Source: CAZSVI01 sp964610205
Lineage (GTDB): Bacteria > Bacillota > Clostridia > DSM-8532
Assembly (NCBI GenBank): GCA_964610205.1
Contig: CAZSVI010000025.1
Span: forward strand, 1-34,340
Direction of reading: 5' to 3'
DNA: 34,340 nucleotides
Part shown: piece after piece, positions 16,869 through 26,207 of the stretch
How the letters are laid out: every line of letters starts with the position of its first letter
Position numbering within the stretch: position 1 is the first letter of the stretch
Notes under the pieces: model-generated
What the model was told of the DNA's origin: nothing
The model's database searches: none
The model's input: the letters and a program-made list of their open reading frames with translations, nothing else
Translations under genes and position numbers: made by a program

Positions 16869-17999
16869 CTAATACTCAAACATGGGCCTTTGCTTTCGCA
16901 TGGATATACTCAGGATGATTCCAATGGCCATATAATAGGTAAGCACCGCGCTGGCTCCGTAACTGATAAACGGAAGGGGTATGCCGGTTACCGGAAGAAG
17001 ACCTATTGCCATACCGATATTCTCGATAAAATGAACAAAAAACATTGCAACAAACCCCATTACTATATAGGCTCCAAACCGCTCACGGGAATACCAGGCG
17101 ATATATATGCAGCGGGCAAAGAAGATGAAAAAAAGAAGAATCAGGGCCGCCGCCCCAATAAACCCAAGTTCTTCAGCAATTACGGAAAAAATGAAATCTG
17201 TATCGGCATGGGGAACGGTTTCGGCAGCCCAGCCGTTTCCAAGCCCCCGCCCCCACAATTGCCCCGACCCGGCATATTGAACCGACAGCCTCACCTGATA
17301 ATTCATTCCCAGAGGCTCGGCTTCTTTATTAAAGAAGCTGTAAAATCGATTCTGAAGATATCCGGGCAGTAATTTGTACAAACCGGTATATAAAACAAGA
17401 AAAAGTCCCGCCACACCTCCGCCGGCTCCGATAAACATGTATTTGTAAGGAATGCCTGTGAAAAAAATCATGCAGATGAACACAAATATATATACAAGGC
17501 CTACCCCGATATCAGGCTGCATAAACACAAGCAATATCGGTACGGCCGCAAAAAATATCAATTTCAGATAATTGTGCTTTCCCGTTCGGTTTACAATATT
17601 CTCTAAATACAGTGCCGCGATTATAACAAGGGTTATCTTTCCAAGTTCGGAAGGCTGATAGGTCACAGGACCCAAATCAAGCCATCCGCTGGTTCCCTTT
17701 TCCTCTCTGCCTATCCCGATGATTAAAACCAGAATTAAAAGCAGCGTGGAAAAGCCGTATGCCGCAAAGCCGAGGATTCGCAAATCCTTATAGTCAATCA
17801 GGCATAAAATAACCATACACACAAGGCCAATACCGATACCCGCTCCCTGCTTGATAAAGAGATCGGGCCTGTTTAGCTGCTGCGATACGCTCCGAATCAT
17901 AATCATTCCAAATGTACTGAGGGCAAGAACAATTAATAACAGGAACCAGTCAAAATGCTTTAATTTATTTAACCCCTTACTTTTCTCTACATGCAGCAT
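16869..17999 (-). CDS. rodA: Rod shape-determining SEDS glycosyltransferase RodA
   Basis: 376 residues and about ten membrane helices. It belongs to the SEDS family (RodA/FtsW/SpoVE), which polymerises lipid II into glycan strands at the outer membrane face. Visible motifs are GTSGWLDLGPVTYQPSELGK (conserved Trp and QPSE), YAGSGQLWGRGLGNG, the TDFIFSVIAEE loop, and GLLPVTGIPLPFISYGAS near the C-terminus. The usual SYGGS is SYGAS here, a mild change. The length and the lack of a long tail favour RodA over FtsW. It is last in an operon with lgt, 24 bp downstream of it. The chosen ATG has only a weak AGGGA upstream. Confidence 0.88.
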   Translation of the reverse strand: MLHVEKSKGLNKLKHFDWFLLLIVLALSTFGMIMIRSVSQQLNRPDLFIKQGAGIGIGLVCMVILCLIDYKDLRILGFAAYGFSTLLLILVLIIGIGREEKGTSGWLDLGPVTYQPSELGKITLVIIAALYLENIVNRTGKHNYLKLIFFAAVPILLVFMQPDIGVGLVYIFVFICMIFFTGIPYKYMFIGAGGGVAGLFLVLYTGLYKLLPGYLQNRFYSFFNKEAEPLGMNYQVRLSVQYAGSGQLWGRGLGNGWAAETVPHADTDFIFSVIAEELGFIGAAALILLFFIFFARCIYIAWYSRERFGAYIVMGFVAMFFVHFIENIGMAIGLLPVTGIPLPFISYGASAVLTYYMAIGIILSISMRKQRPMFEY

Positions 18000-18023
18000 G
18001 AATTGTATCTATTCCCTTTCCGA

Positions 18024-19106
18024 TTAACCTTCCTTATCGCCCTTTGGAATTGGCTGAACATTTTCATCACTTTCGTCACTTTCAGCCCCTTCAACCTCAT
18101 CTGTATTAATTTCCTCCGAATTTGAAAACCGATCGGTTTTATCTTCGTCCTGTTCTTCATGCGGTACTGTGATTTCGTCCTCATTTTTTAATTCATCCGG
18201 CTCTTTATCAGCATCTGAAGATTCATCATCGAATGTATCCAGAATGCTTCTGTATCTGCTGGGCTTTGCTTCCGCTTCTTCCGGCTCATTTTTATTCATC
18301 CTGAAACGGCGTATAATAAACAGGGTACCAAAAGCCAGGATGAATACCAAACCTATCAGCCGATTTATATTTATATTTCCGACCATCAGATCAAAACGGA
18401 GGCTGTCAATTGTGAACCGTGCTCCTCCATAGAATATCATATACAGGGAGAATACTTCACCCTCTAATTTTTTCCTCTTCCTGAACCAGAGAAGGATGAA
18501 GAATGCAATAAGACTCCATAATGCTTCATAAATGAACAAAGGATGTACCGGTTTTAACGGATCCACACCCGCGTATCCCTCTTTAAGGATTGTATCCTGA
18601 ATAATATTTCCTGTCATGCCCCAGGGCAGTTCGGTATTCGGCCCGAACAGTTCCTGATTTACAAAATTCCCCCATCTGCCGATGGACTGACCCAGAACAA
18701 GATAAACAACAACGTGATCCAGCAGCTTAAGAGGATTGATTTTTCTGCGGCGGCAAAACAGATATATCGTAATAATTCCCACAATAATCCCGCCATATAT
18801 GGCAAGTCCGCCCTCCCAGATCCTATATATTTTCTCCGGATAGAGGGAATAATAATTCCAGTTTACAAGGACATAGAAAATTCTTGCGCCTATGATACCG
18901 ACAGGGGTTGTAATCAACATCAGATCAATAAGATCATCTCTGCTCAGTCCGTATTTCGGGCTGCTTTTTAAAATTCCCAGAATAATCACTAAAAATGTCA
19001 CCGCGGTAATTATTCCGTACCAATGGATGGTAAATGGTCCGATTGAGAACAACTGCGGCGTTATCTCAAAATGAAGGCCCATTTTGGGAAACTCGATATA
19101 ATTCAT
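18024..19106 (-). CDS. lgt: Prolipoprotein diacylglyceryl transferase with acidic C-terminal tail
   Basis: I take the ATG at 19106 (MNYIEFPKMG), 7 bases after GAGGTG, rather than the upstream GTG at 19121. That gives 360 residues. Lgt moves diacylglycerol from phosphatidylglycerol to the lipobox Cys of prolipoproteins, such as the two in this window. Its signature GQSIGRWGNFVNQE (about 139-152) and IWEGGLAIYGG (97-107) are intact, as is the HPLFIYEALW helix. The enzyme core ends near residue 270. A further ~90 residues, rich in Asp/Glu (about one third), form a tail that most Lgt proteins lack and that should be cytoplasmic and disordered. The gene is co-transcribed with yfmF, yfmH and rodA. 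Confidence 0.93.
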   Translation of the reverse strand: MNYIEFPKMGLHFEITPQLFSIGPFTIHWYGIITAVTFLVIILGILKSSPKYGLSRDDLIDLMLITTPVGIIGARIFYVLVNWNYYSLYPEKIYRIWEGGLAIYGGIIVGIITIYLFCRRRKINPLKLLDHVVVYLVLGQSIGRWGNFVNQELFGPNTELPWGMTGNIIQDTILKEGYAGVDPLKPVHPLFIYEALWSLIAFFILLWFRKRKKLEGEVFSLYMIFYGGARFTIDSLRFDLMVGNININRLIGLVFILAFGTLFIIRRFRMNKNEPEEAEAKPSRYRSILDTFDDESSDADKEPDELKNEDEITVPHEEQDEDKTDRFSNSEEINTDEVEGAESDESDENVQPIPKGDKEG

Positions 19107-19146
19107 CTCTCTGCACCTCACATTTTTTAATTATTTTTCATGTTCA

Positions 19147-20421
19147 CTATTTCAACGGCCAGATAACGGACATTGCCGGCTCCATTGAAAAATGATCCTT
19201 AAACACCATCTCCGCGTCCTCCAATGTCAATTCTTCATAGATCCTCGTATGATCAAAATAATTAACTCCTTTAAAATACAAGGGGATAAACTCGTGGGAT
19301 ATATTCTCAGGCGAATTAAGGCCTCTGATAAAGCTTCCTTCATGAGCCTTTTTTATGCGCTCAAAGCCGTTCTTATCAAGACCATCCTTCTGCATTTTCA
19401 AAACAGCTTCATTTATCTTGTGGGAAGCTTGTACAGGATCCTGTGATTGACCTCCCCAACAGGTAAATCCATAATGCTCCTCCAAGTTTACATCCATTCC
19501 AAAGTTCTGGTTTATCAAACCTTCGGTATATAATTGATTATACAACGGGGAACTCCTTCCCATCAACATGGACAGAATAATTTCAAGTGAAATTTTTCGC
19601 GTTAGAAGATCATAACCCAATCGAGAGGATTTGTCCTTTATTCCCATTTGAAACTGAGGCATTGCAACAGCAAGCTTTTTCTCAACCAATTGTTTGTTAT
19701 GATATAACGGTTCATCCCGAACGATTCTTTTAATTTCGCCCGGATCCTTCCTTGTTACAATTCCCTCCTCCACCATTTTAAAAACCGATTCGGGATCAAC
19801 ATCGCCGACAGTGAGAATTATCATATTTGAAGGATGATAAAAAGTATTATAACAGGTGTACAGCGTATCCTTTGTAATCTTCGATATGCTTTCCACAGTA
19901 CCGGCAATATCTATTTTAACAGGATGATTGACGTACAGGGCATCCAGAAGGTTAAAAAACACACGCCAATCGGCGTTATCTTCATACATCTTTATCTCCT
20001 GTCCGATAATCCCTTTCTCCTTTTCAACATTTTCATCCGTAAGATACGGATTCTGGACATAATTGACAAGAAGCCTGAAATTTTCATCGAAAAGCTCGGT
20101 ACAGGAGAAAAGATATACTGTTTGTGTAAAACTGGTATATGCATTCGGCTCCGAACCCAATTGTGAAAATTTATCCATAACACTTCCGTCTTCCTGCTCA
20201 AATAACTTGTGTTCAAGAAAATGAGCAATCCCATCCGGCACACTTGTTTCTTTCGTTTCCCCCGGAACCACGAAGGTGTTGTGCATCGATCCATAGTATG
20301 TGGCAAATGTGGAATAAATTTTATTATAACCCTTTTTTGGTATAACAAATGCTTTTAATCCACTGGCATGTTTATAACAAAAAACTTTTTCCTGTATCCG
20401 TTTATATTCGGTTACTTTCAT
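19147..20421 (-). CDS. yfmH: M16-family zinc peptidase, YfmH (YmfH) type
   Basis: 424 residues, cytoplasmic, of the pitrilysin/processing-peptidase family. The inverted zinc motif HFLEH (67-71) is intact and followed by Glu142 (IIGQEIKMYEDN) as the likely third ligand, so this subunit should be catalytic. The C-terminal half contains the second, inactive M16 fold (NQNFGMDVNLEEHYGFTCWG; RGLNSPENISHEF). In Firmicutes this protein pairs with YfmF, and the pair is linked to the 5-aminopentanol modification of elongation factor P. An AAGGAGA-type Shine-Dalgarno lies before the ATG. It is the second gene of the yfmF-yfmH-lgt-rodA operon. Confidence 0.88.
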   Translation of the reverse strand: MKVTEYKRIQEKVFCYKHASGLKAFVIPKKGYNKIYSTFATYYGSMHNTFVVPGETKETSVPDGIAHFLEHKLFEQEDGSVMDKFSQLGSEPNAYTSFTQTVYLFSCTELFDENFRLLVNYVQNPYLTDENVEKEKGIIGQEIKMYEDNADWRVFFNLLDALYVNHPVKIDIAGTVESISKITKDTLYTCYNTFYHPSNMIILTVGDVDPESVFKMVEEGIVTRKDPGEIKRIVRDEPLYHNKQLVEKKLAVAMPQFQMGIKDKSSRLGYDLLTRKISLEIILSMLMGRSSPLYNQLYTEGLINQNFGMDVNLEEHYGFTCWGGQSQDPVQASHKINEAVLKMQKDGLDKNGFERIKKAHEGSFIRGLNSPENISHEFIPLYFKGVNYFDHTRIYEELTLEDAEMVFKDHFSMEPAMSVIWPLK

Positions 20422-20491
20422 TTTCTTTCTCCTTTCCGCATATACTCAAAGGAATCCCGTTCCCGGTATTTGATTTCGTATTGAAAACAGG

Positions 20492-21796
20492 TCATATACC
20501 TTCTCCCGACAGGGATGTCAGGAAATATACCGTATCCGGATTTATATTTCGAGATACCTTTATAACATCCTGTTTATTGACCGCGGTCAGCTTTTCCAAA
20601 AATGTTTCAATTCCTTCACAGGAATCTGACAGGTGCTGGCTCAGGTAAAAATCAACCACACCCCCCTGGCTGTCCTGCATTGACTCCAGCCCTGTATCAA
20701 GACTTTTTTTGGTAGCCTCCATTTCCATATCGGAAACAGAACCTTCCTGAATAGCTTTCAGTTGTTCCATTATTATTTTTTCAGCCTTTTCACGCTGAGA
20801 AATATCAATACCGCTGCATATCACCAATAAGCCCTTGAACTTCTCCAAGCGGGAAAAAGCGCTATATGCCAGGCTTTCCTTCTCACGGACATTCTGAAAC
20901 AGTTTGGAATGAACACCGCCACCCAAAACACCGTTATATATTGCCAGCGGGTAATAATCCGGACTGCTTGCTTCGATTTGTGTTCTGAAACCTAGGCATA
21001 ACTTTCCCTGGCTGACATCCATAGGCTCTTCAACACGACGCACTTCATTAGTCTCTTTTATTATAAGAGGCCTTTTTAAGGAGTTTACTTCATTTCTTTT
21101 AAGAGAATCAAACTTATGAATAAACTTATACAAATCATCATCCCGAACATTCCCGGATACATACACGTAAACAGGACTTTGTTCAAGAAGTTCGCAGTAG
21201 CCTTCCTGAAGGGCTTCACGGCTTAATGTTTTCACATTTTGTTCATCGCCGTCTTCATAAATGGCAAAGGGCTCTCCCTTGCACATCTCTTCCATGCACC
21301 GCTTCATGGCATAATGCATTTTGTCATTTACACGACTTTTAATCCTTTGAATCAGATTTTCCTTTTCCTGTTCAAAATAATCCCTCCGGAACAACCCCAC
21401 ATCATCCAGTACAGGCCCGGTTAAAACCTCTAGCATTAAACTGCCCGTCTCATCAAAAAGACTTGTTTCATTTGCTGTAAACTGATCGGAAACAAAATTC
21501 GAACTCAAATGAATTAACTGATTCTCTCCCTTTTTGTGTATGGCTACCTCCAAACCTGCTCCATACAACTCCTCAAGACGCAGTGAAAGTTCCTGCTGCG
21601 TAGGATAACTTCGACTCCCTCGCTTTAATATATACGGTATAAGGGCATTCCGGCTCGTTTTCCCATTATCCAGCGATTGCACAAGAAAAATATCCAGCCT
21701 GACTGTTTTGAATTTATTGGAATGGATATGGAAAAAGGCGATACCGTTCTTTTCATGAATTTTGTTAACGGTAACCATATTCCGTTCTTTAATCAT
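20492..21796 (-). CDS. yfmF: M16-family peptidase-like protein, YfmF (YmfF) type, without zinc motif
   Basis: The frame extends to 21829, but the ATG at 21796 (MIKERNMVTV, 434 residues) follows an AAAGGA 10 bases away and is preferred. A further ATG at 21778 is possible. It has the M16 fold (VRLDIFLVQSLDNGKTSRNA; NGVLGGGVHSKLFQNVREKE; LAYSAFSRLEKFKGLLVICSG in part), but where active members have HxxEH the sequence reads ALIPYILKRGSRSY. It should therefore be the non-catalytic partner of YfmH, which is encoded directly downstream. Such active/inactive pairs form heterodimers. It is first in the operon, with a strong promoter upstream. Confidence 0.87.
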   Translation of the reverse strand: MIKERNMVTVNKIHEKNGIAFFHIHSNKFKTVRLDIFLVQSLDNGKTSRNALIPYILKRGSRSYPTQQELSLRLEELYGAGLEVAIHKKGENQLIHLSSNFVSDQFTANETSLFDETGSLMLEVLTGPVLDDVGLFRRDYFEQEKENLIQRIKSRVNDKMHYAMKRCMEEMCKGEPFAIYEDGDEQNVKTLSREALQEGYCELLEQSPVYVYVSGNVRDDDLYKFIHKFDSLKRNEVNSLKRPLIIKETNEVRRVEEPMDVSQGKLCLGFRTQIEASSPDYYPLAIYNGVLGGGVHSKLFQNVREKESLAYSAFSRLEKFKGLLVICSGIDISQREKAEKIIMEQLKAIQEGSVSDMEMEATKKSLDTGLESMQDSQGGVVDFYLSQHLSDSCEGIETFLEKLTAVNKQDVIKVSRNINPDTVYFLTSLSGEGI

Positions 21797-21875
21797 AAGC
21801 TTATCATCCTTTCCTGTTCCGCAAAACAAGTGATATTAACCATATTTTCTAACGTATTTCTGGTAAGTTAACCCT

Positions 21876-21903
21876 ATTATAACACAGTAAAACAGCTTGG
21901 CAA
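21876..21903 (-). promoter_or_regulatory. Sigma-A promoter of yfmF-yfmH-lgt-rodA
   Basis: Read on the minus strand, TTGCCA (21898-21903), a 16-bp spacer, then TGT-TATAAT (perfect -10 at 21876-21881 with extended TG). The predicted start is ~75 bases before the yfmF ATG. Confidence 0.7.
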
Positions 21904-22038
21904 AACAAAATACAATTGTAGTTATATTAGGTTTATACATATCATAACTGAAAATTAATCCATATCGGGTTCATCATTCAGTTATATTTTCCGATATTAA
22001 GAATAAGGAATAATACAAAATTCTAACGGGGGTATAGT

Positions 22039-23229
22039 ATGTTTTATCTGGGATTGGAAAACCAGATTAACCTATTGGTAATATTAATATTTTCTTCTTA
22101 CATTTATTTATCCTCCCTTGGTTTAAAGCAAGATACAGCCTTTACAAAGCATATTGGAACGGCTTTTTTTATTCCGTCAATATTATGTATACTTTCATTT
22201 CTCTCCTTGAACGCTGAACTCTCCTCTTCATATATCTTTTTTGCCGAATTTATTTTGATAACTGCTTTGCTGTTTATTCTGCTGGTTGAAAAAAACAGCG
22301 ATTTCACAAATATTGTATTTCTGCTTCTTTATGTGCTGCCTCTGGGTATTATAATTTTAAATCTTAATTTCAACTCACTAAACCGCTCCCCCGTATTCGG
22401 TTTTATACTGACATTCTATATCGGTGTCATGTTCCTTACCATTATGATTTCTTTGTTTATAAAAAAATATTCCCGAATGACTTTATACTCGGGTATTCTT
22501 ATGATATGCGCCTCCCTTGTTCCAGCATACATAAACCTGAAGGGGATTGCAATACCTGCAGTCCTGGTACTGAAGACTATTGGTTATATTCAGTTATTAA
22601 TCTTTTTTAACCGTTCAACCATCCGCAAATTGGAAGAAGCTCATTCAAGGAACACCGCCCGGCTTGACAGGATTAATCAATCCCTTCAGCGGGAGGTAAA
22701 CAGAAGAGTTGAGGAGATTGAACGTTCAAATCGCAAATTGGTGGAAATTTCAAAAACCGACAGTCTAACCGGAATTTATACCAAAAAGGCTATATTAGAC
22801 ATTATGGACAGTATGATACAGAAAAACCCGGAAAGGGAGTTTTCCATTCTGATGTTTGATATTGATAATTTTAAAAACATCAACGATACTCAAGGACATA
22901 TTGTTGGCGATAAGTGCATTAAAAATCTGGTCTCCATCACCCGCAGTTCACTGCGAGGCGATGACAAGCTGGGACGATACGGCGGTGATGAGTTTATCAT
23001 CATTCTGCCCGAAACCAGCCCTGTGAAGGCTTATCTTGCCGCCGAACGTTTCAGAAAGAACATAGAGAAAACAAATAATCCCAATATTACAATATCAGTC
23101 GGGGTTGCTTCATATCCTCTGGACGCCTCCGGTTCCAGAGCATTAATCAACGCGGCGGACAAGGCTTTATATCATTCAAAGGAAAGAGGCCGGAATACGG
23201 TTACCCATACGAGCCAGGCAAAAGAATAG
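22039..23229 (+). CDS. Membrane-bound diguanylate cyclase (GGDEF)
   Basis: 396 residues. Residues 1-192 contain about seven to eight hydrophobic helices, a membrane sensor of unassigned type. A coiled-coil-like linker (195-238, rich in Arg/Glu) follows, then a GGDEF domain from ~239. The active site is intact: metal ligand Asp274 (MFDIDNFKN) and GGDEF at 315-319. An inhibitory I-site RGDD (306-309) lies five residues before it, so cyclic-di-GMP feedback is expected. The domain starts with the usual DSLTGIYTKK. There is no EAL partner in the window. GGGGG stands 8 bases before the ATG. The gene is alone, flanked by a divergent and a convergent operon. Confidence 0.93.
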   Translation: MFYLGLENQINLLVILIFSSYIYLSSLGLKQDTAFTKHIGTAFFIPSILCILSFLSLNAELSSSYIFFAEFILITALLFILLVEKNSDFTNIVFLLLYVLPLGIIILNLNFNSLNRSPVFGFILTFYIGVMFLTIMISLFIKKYSRMTLYSGILMICASLVPAYINLKGIAIPAVLVLKTIGYIQLLIFFNRSTIRKLEEAHSRNTARLDRINQSLQREVNRRVEEIERSNRKLVEISKTDSLTGIYTKKAILDIMDSMIQKNPEREFSILMFDIDNFKNINDTQGHIVGDKCIKNLVSITRSSLRGDDKLGRYGGDEFIIILPETSPVKAYLAAERFRKNIEKTNNPNITISVGVASYPLDASGSRALINAADKALYHSKERGRNTVTHTSQAKE

Positions 23230-23247
23230 GGCCCTCGAATTACGTAT

Positions 23248-24681
23248 TCACCGCCTGTCCAATTCCTCCACAAGCAGCCGGTTTACAGCCTGAGGTTCTG
23301 CTTTACCTTTAGTTTCCCTCATAATCTGCCCTACGAGAAAACCTATAGCTTTTGTTTTACCGGCTTTGTAGTCCGCAACGGATTTTGGGTTATCCTGAAG
23401 AACCTTTGTGATAACCCTGCCTATCGCATCCGAATCCGTTACAACCTTAAGACTGTTTTCTTTCACAATATCCCCTGGGTCTTTTCCTGAGTCCCACATC
23501 AACTCAAATACCCGCTTCGCTATTCTTCCGCTTATGATATTTGTGTCAATCAAGTCTACCAGCCCGGCCAGATTTTCAGGGCGGAACGGTATATCCGACG
23601 GCTCCAGGCTATTGTCGTTCAGCTTCTTCATAACGTCACCCATTATCCAGTTGCTGACGGCTTTTATGTTTCGGCTCTTTCCCGCGGCAGCCTCAAAAAA
23701 GTCCGCCAACGTTTTTGAACCGGTTATCAGTGAAGCATCATAAGAGGGTATTCCGAATTCTTCAATATAACGTTTCCTCCTGTCGTCCGGAAGCTCGGGA
23801 ATAGAATTCCTTATCCCGTTCAACCAGTCTTCATCGACAACAACAGGGCATAAATCTGGTTCGGGGAAATACCGGTAGTCATGGGCTTCTTCCTTACTGC
23901 GCATGGAATAGCTTTCTCCTTTAACATCATCCCATCGCCTGGTTTCCTGAACAATAACTCCTCCATACTCCAGCTCGGATATCTGCCTCCTTGTTTCAGC
24001 TTCCACCGCACGTACAATGGCCCGAACTGAGTTCAGATTTTTCATTTCGGTCCGTGTACTCAGGCATTTTTCTCCTTTTGGCCTTATGGAAAGATTTACA
24101 TCGGCACGCAGTGAGCCTTCCTGCATTTTACAGTCCGATACTTCCGTGTATTCCAGGATAGCCTTAAGTTTTTCAAAAAATATTTTCACTTCTTCCGCAG
24201 AACGGAGATCAGGCTCGGAAACTATTTCTATTAAAGGTACTCCACACCGGTTATAATCCACAAGAGTACCTCCGCCGTATTCATCGTGAATAAGTTTTCC
24301 GGGATCCTCTTCAATGTGAATGCGGGTAATGCGTATATTTTTTGTTTGTCCGTCGACTTCTATATCCAGACAGCCGCCTGCGCATAGCGGTAAATCGTAC
24401 TGCGATATCTGATACGCCTTCGGAAGATCCGGATAAAAGTAATTTTTCCTGTCCTGCTTACTGAATGGAGTAATTGAGCAGTTAAACGCCAGCCCGGCCT
24501 TAACCGCATACTCCACAACAGTTTTGTTTAAAACCGGGAGCACACCGGGCATACCTGTACATATAGGGCAGCAGTGGGTATTCGGTTCACCTCCGAATTC
24601 GGTGGAACAGCCGCAGTATATTTTTGAACGGGTTGCAAGTTCGGCATGTACCTCCAGCCCTATAACCGATTCATATTCCAC
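23248..24681 (-). CDS. gatB: Asp-tRNA(Asn)/Glu-tRNA(Gln) amidotransferase subunit B
   Basis: 477 residues, full length. GatB binds the mischarged tRNA, phosphorylates its Glu/Asp and receives ammonia from GatA. The N-terminus YESVIGLEVHAELATRSKIY, the CPICTGMPGVLPVLN segment, RKNYFYPDLPKAYQISQYD and the DYNRCGVPLIEIVSEPD signature are all present. The C-terminal YqeY-like tail domain (KTKAIGFLVGQIMRETKGKA) is complete. It starts at GTG with GGAGTG 7 bases upstream. It is the third gene of gatCAB and ends 18 bp from the convergent cyclase gene. Confidence 0.97.
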   Translation of the reverse strand: MEYESVIGLEVHAELATRSKIYCGCSTEFGGEPNTHCCPICTGMPGVLPVLNKTVVEYAVKAGLAFNCSITPFSKQDRKNYFYPDLPKAYQISQYDLPLCAGGCLDIEVDGQTKNIRITRIHIEEDPGKLIHDEYGGGTLVDYNRCGVPLIEIVSEPDLRSAEEVKIFFEKLKAILEYTEVSDCKMQEGSLRADVNLSIRPKGEKCLSTRTEMKNLNSVRAIVRAVEAETRRQISELEYGGVIVQETRRWDDVKGESYSMRSKEEAHDYRYFPEPDLCPVVVDEDWLNGIRNSIPELPDDRRKRYIEEFGIPSYDASLITGSKTLADFFEAAAGKSRNIKAVSNWIMGDVMKKLNDNSLEPSDIPFRPENLAGLVDLIDTNIISGRIAKRVFELMWDSGKDPGDIVKENSLKVVTDSDAIGRVITKVLQDNPKSVADYKAGKTKAIGFLVGQIMRETKGKAEPQAVNRLLVEELDRR

Positions 24682-24721
24682 AATAAATCACTCCGTTTCT
24701 TTAATTTAACCCGTTGTAAAC

Positions 24722-26179
24722 CTACAAAGAAGGCCTTACTCGTTCGCCGGTATTCTGCTGGTAAGCATAAGCAGCCCGAAGCAGTGTTCCCTCGTCAAAC
24801 GGTTTTCCTATCAATTGCATACCTACCGGAAGCCCATTGCCGTCCAACCCGCAGGGGAGCGATATCGCACAAAGACCGGCTATATTAACGGAAACAGTAT
24901 AAATGTCTCCCAGATACATCTCAAGAGGATTATCGGTTTTTTCACCAAGCCTGAAGGCTGCGGCAGGAGCTGTGGGACCCAAAATGATATCCATATTGCC
25001 AAATACTTTTTGGAAATCTTCAAAAATCAGCCGCCTGACCCTCAGCGCTTTTTTGTAGTATGCGTCGTAATATCCCGAACTAAGCGCATAGGTTCCAAGC
25101 ATAATCCTTCTTTTAACTTCAGTGCCAAAGCCTTCACTGCGGGTTTGTTTGTAGAGATCCAATAAATCGTCATATTTCAGAGCCCTGTACCCATATTTGA
25201 TTCCGTCATAACGGGCCAGATTCGAACTGGCCTCCGCTGACGATATGAGATAATATGCGGGTATTGCGTATTCGGTAACAGGAAGGGAAACCTCCTCTGT
25301 CACGGCGCCCAGTTTTTCGAATTCACGGGCCGCTTCCATGATCCTTTGCTTCACGTCTTCCTGAAGTCCTTCACCCATATATTCTTTTGGAATGCCTATT
25401 TTAAGACCCCTGATATCTTCCTTTAAAAAGGCGGTATAATCCGGGTACTTAATATCCGCAGAGGTTGAATCCATGGGATCATGACCGGCTATTGCATTCA
25501 TAACCACCGCACAATCGGCAACATCCCGAGTAATGGGGCCTATCTGATCCAGAGATGAAGCAAAAGCAACAAGTCCATATCTTGAGACGGTACCATAAGT
25601 TGGTTTTAAACCGACAACACCGCAAAAGGACGCCGGTTGGCGAATAGAACCCCCCGTATCCGATCCCAGGGCAAAACACGCCATATCCGCTGAGACAGCA
25701 GCAGCGGCTCCGCCACTTGAACCACCCGGTACCCGGTTTTGATCCCACGGGTTCCTCACCGGTTTGTACCAGGAATTCTCATTTGAACTCCCCATGGCAA
25801 ACTCATCCATATTGAGTTTGCCCAATAAAACAGTATTATTATCATAAAGCCTTTTTACAACAGTTGCATCATATGGAGGAATAAAATTATTCAACATTTT
25901 TGAACCGCAGCTCGTTAATACTCCGCAGGTACAAATATTATCCTTAAGAGCCATTGGAATACCCGTCAGCGGAGACATATCCTTTTCCCCGTCAATCACT
26001 TTCTGTACATTGTCTGCCTGCTTCAAAGCCTCTTCCTCACATATTGAGATATATGCCCCGATTCTTTCATTCAACTTCCTTATCCTGTCAGAATAAGCAC
26101 GAACCAGTTCCGGAACGCAGATTTCCTTCTTCCTTAGCTTTTCCGAAGCCTGAACAAGTGATAATTTTGTCAAATCCAA
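24722..26179 (-). CDS. gatA: Asp-tRNA(Asn)/Glu-tRNA(Gln) amidotransferase subunit A, TTG start
   Basis: This is the glutaminase subunit, an amidase-signature enzyme. The open frame reaches a TTG at 26194, but GGGAGGG lies inside that stretch, so I choose the TTG at 26179 (485 residues, MDLTKLSLVQ). With this start the catalytic triad falls at Lys79 (MALKDN), Ser154 (PGGSSGG) and Ser178 (DTGGSIRQPA), the numbering I recall for the Staphylococcus enzyme, which supports the choice. The C-terminus NTGERVRPSL is normal. It lies between gatC and gatB, with 28-bp and 40-bp gaps. Confidence 0.96.
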   Translation of the reverse strand: MDLTKLSLVQASEKLRKKEICVPELVRAYSDRIRKLNERIGAYISICEEEALKQADNVQKVIDGEKDMSPLTGIPMALKDNICTCGVLTSCGSKMLNNFIPPYDATVVKRLYDNNTVLLGKLNMDEFAMGSSNENSWYKPVRNPWDQNRVPGGSSGGAAAAVSADMACFALGSDTGGSIRQPASFCGVVGLKPTYGTVSRYGLVAFASSLDQIGPITRDVADCAVVMNAIAGHDPMDSTSADIKYPDYTAFLKEDIRGLKIGIPKEYMGEGLQEDVKQRIMEAAREFEKLGAVTEEVSLPVTEYAIPAYYLISSAEASSNLARYDGIKYGYRALKYDDLLDLYKQTRSEGFGTEVKRRIMLGTYALSSGYYDAYYKKALRVRRLIFEDFQKVFGNMDIILGPTAPAAAFRLGEKTDNPLEMYLGDIYTVSVNIAGLCAISLPCGLDGNGLPVGMQLIGKPFDEGTLLRAAYAYQQNTGERVRPSL

Positions 26180-26207
26180 ATATATCCCTCCCAAGTATCC
26201 ACTCTTT

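Noticed and set aside
16845..17372. 175-codon open frame on the plus strand
   Set aside because: Antisense to rodA; composition is that of a reverse-frame shadow (many His, Lys, Asn, Tyr) with no motif.
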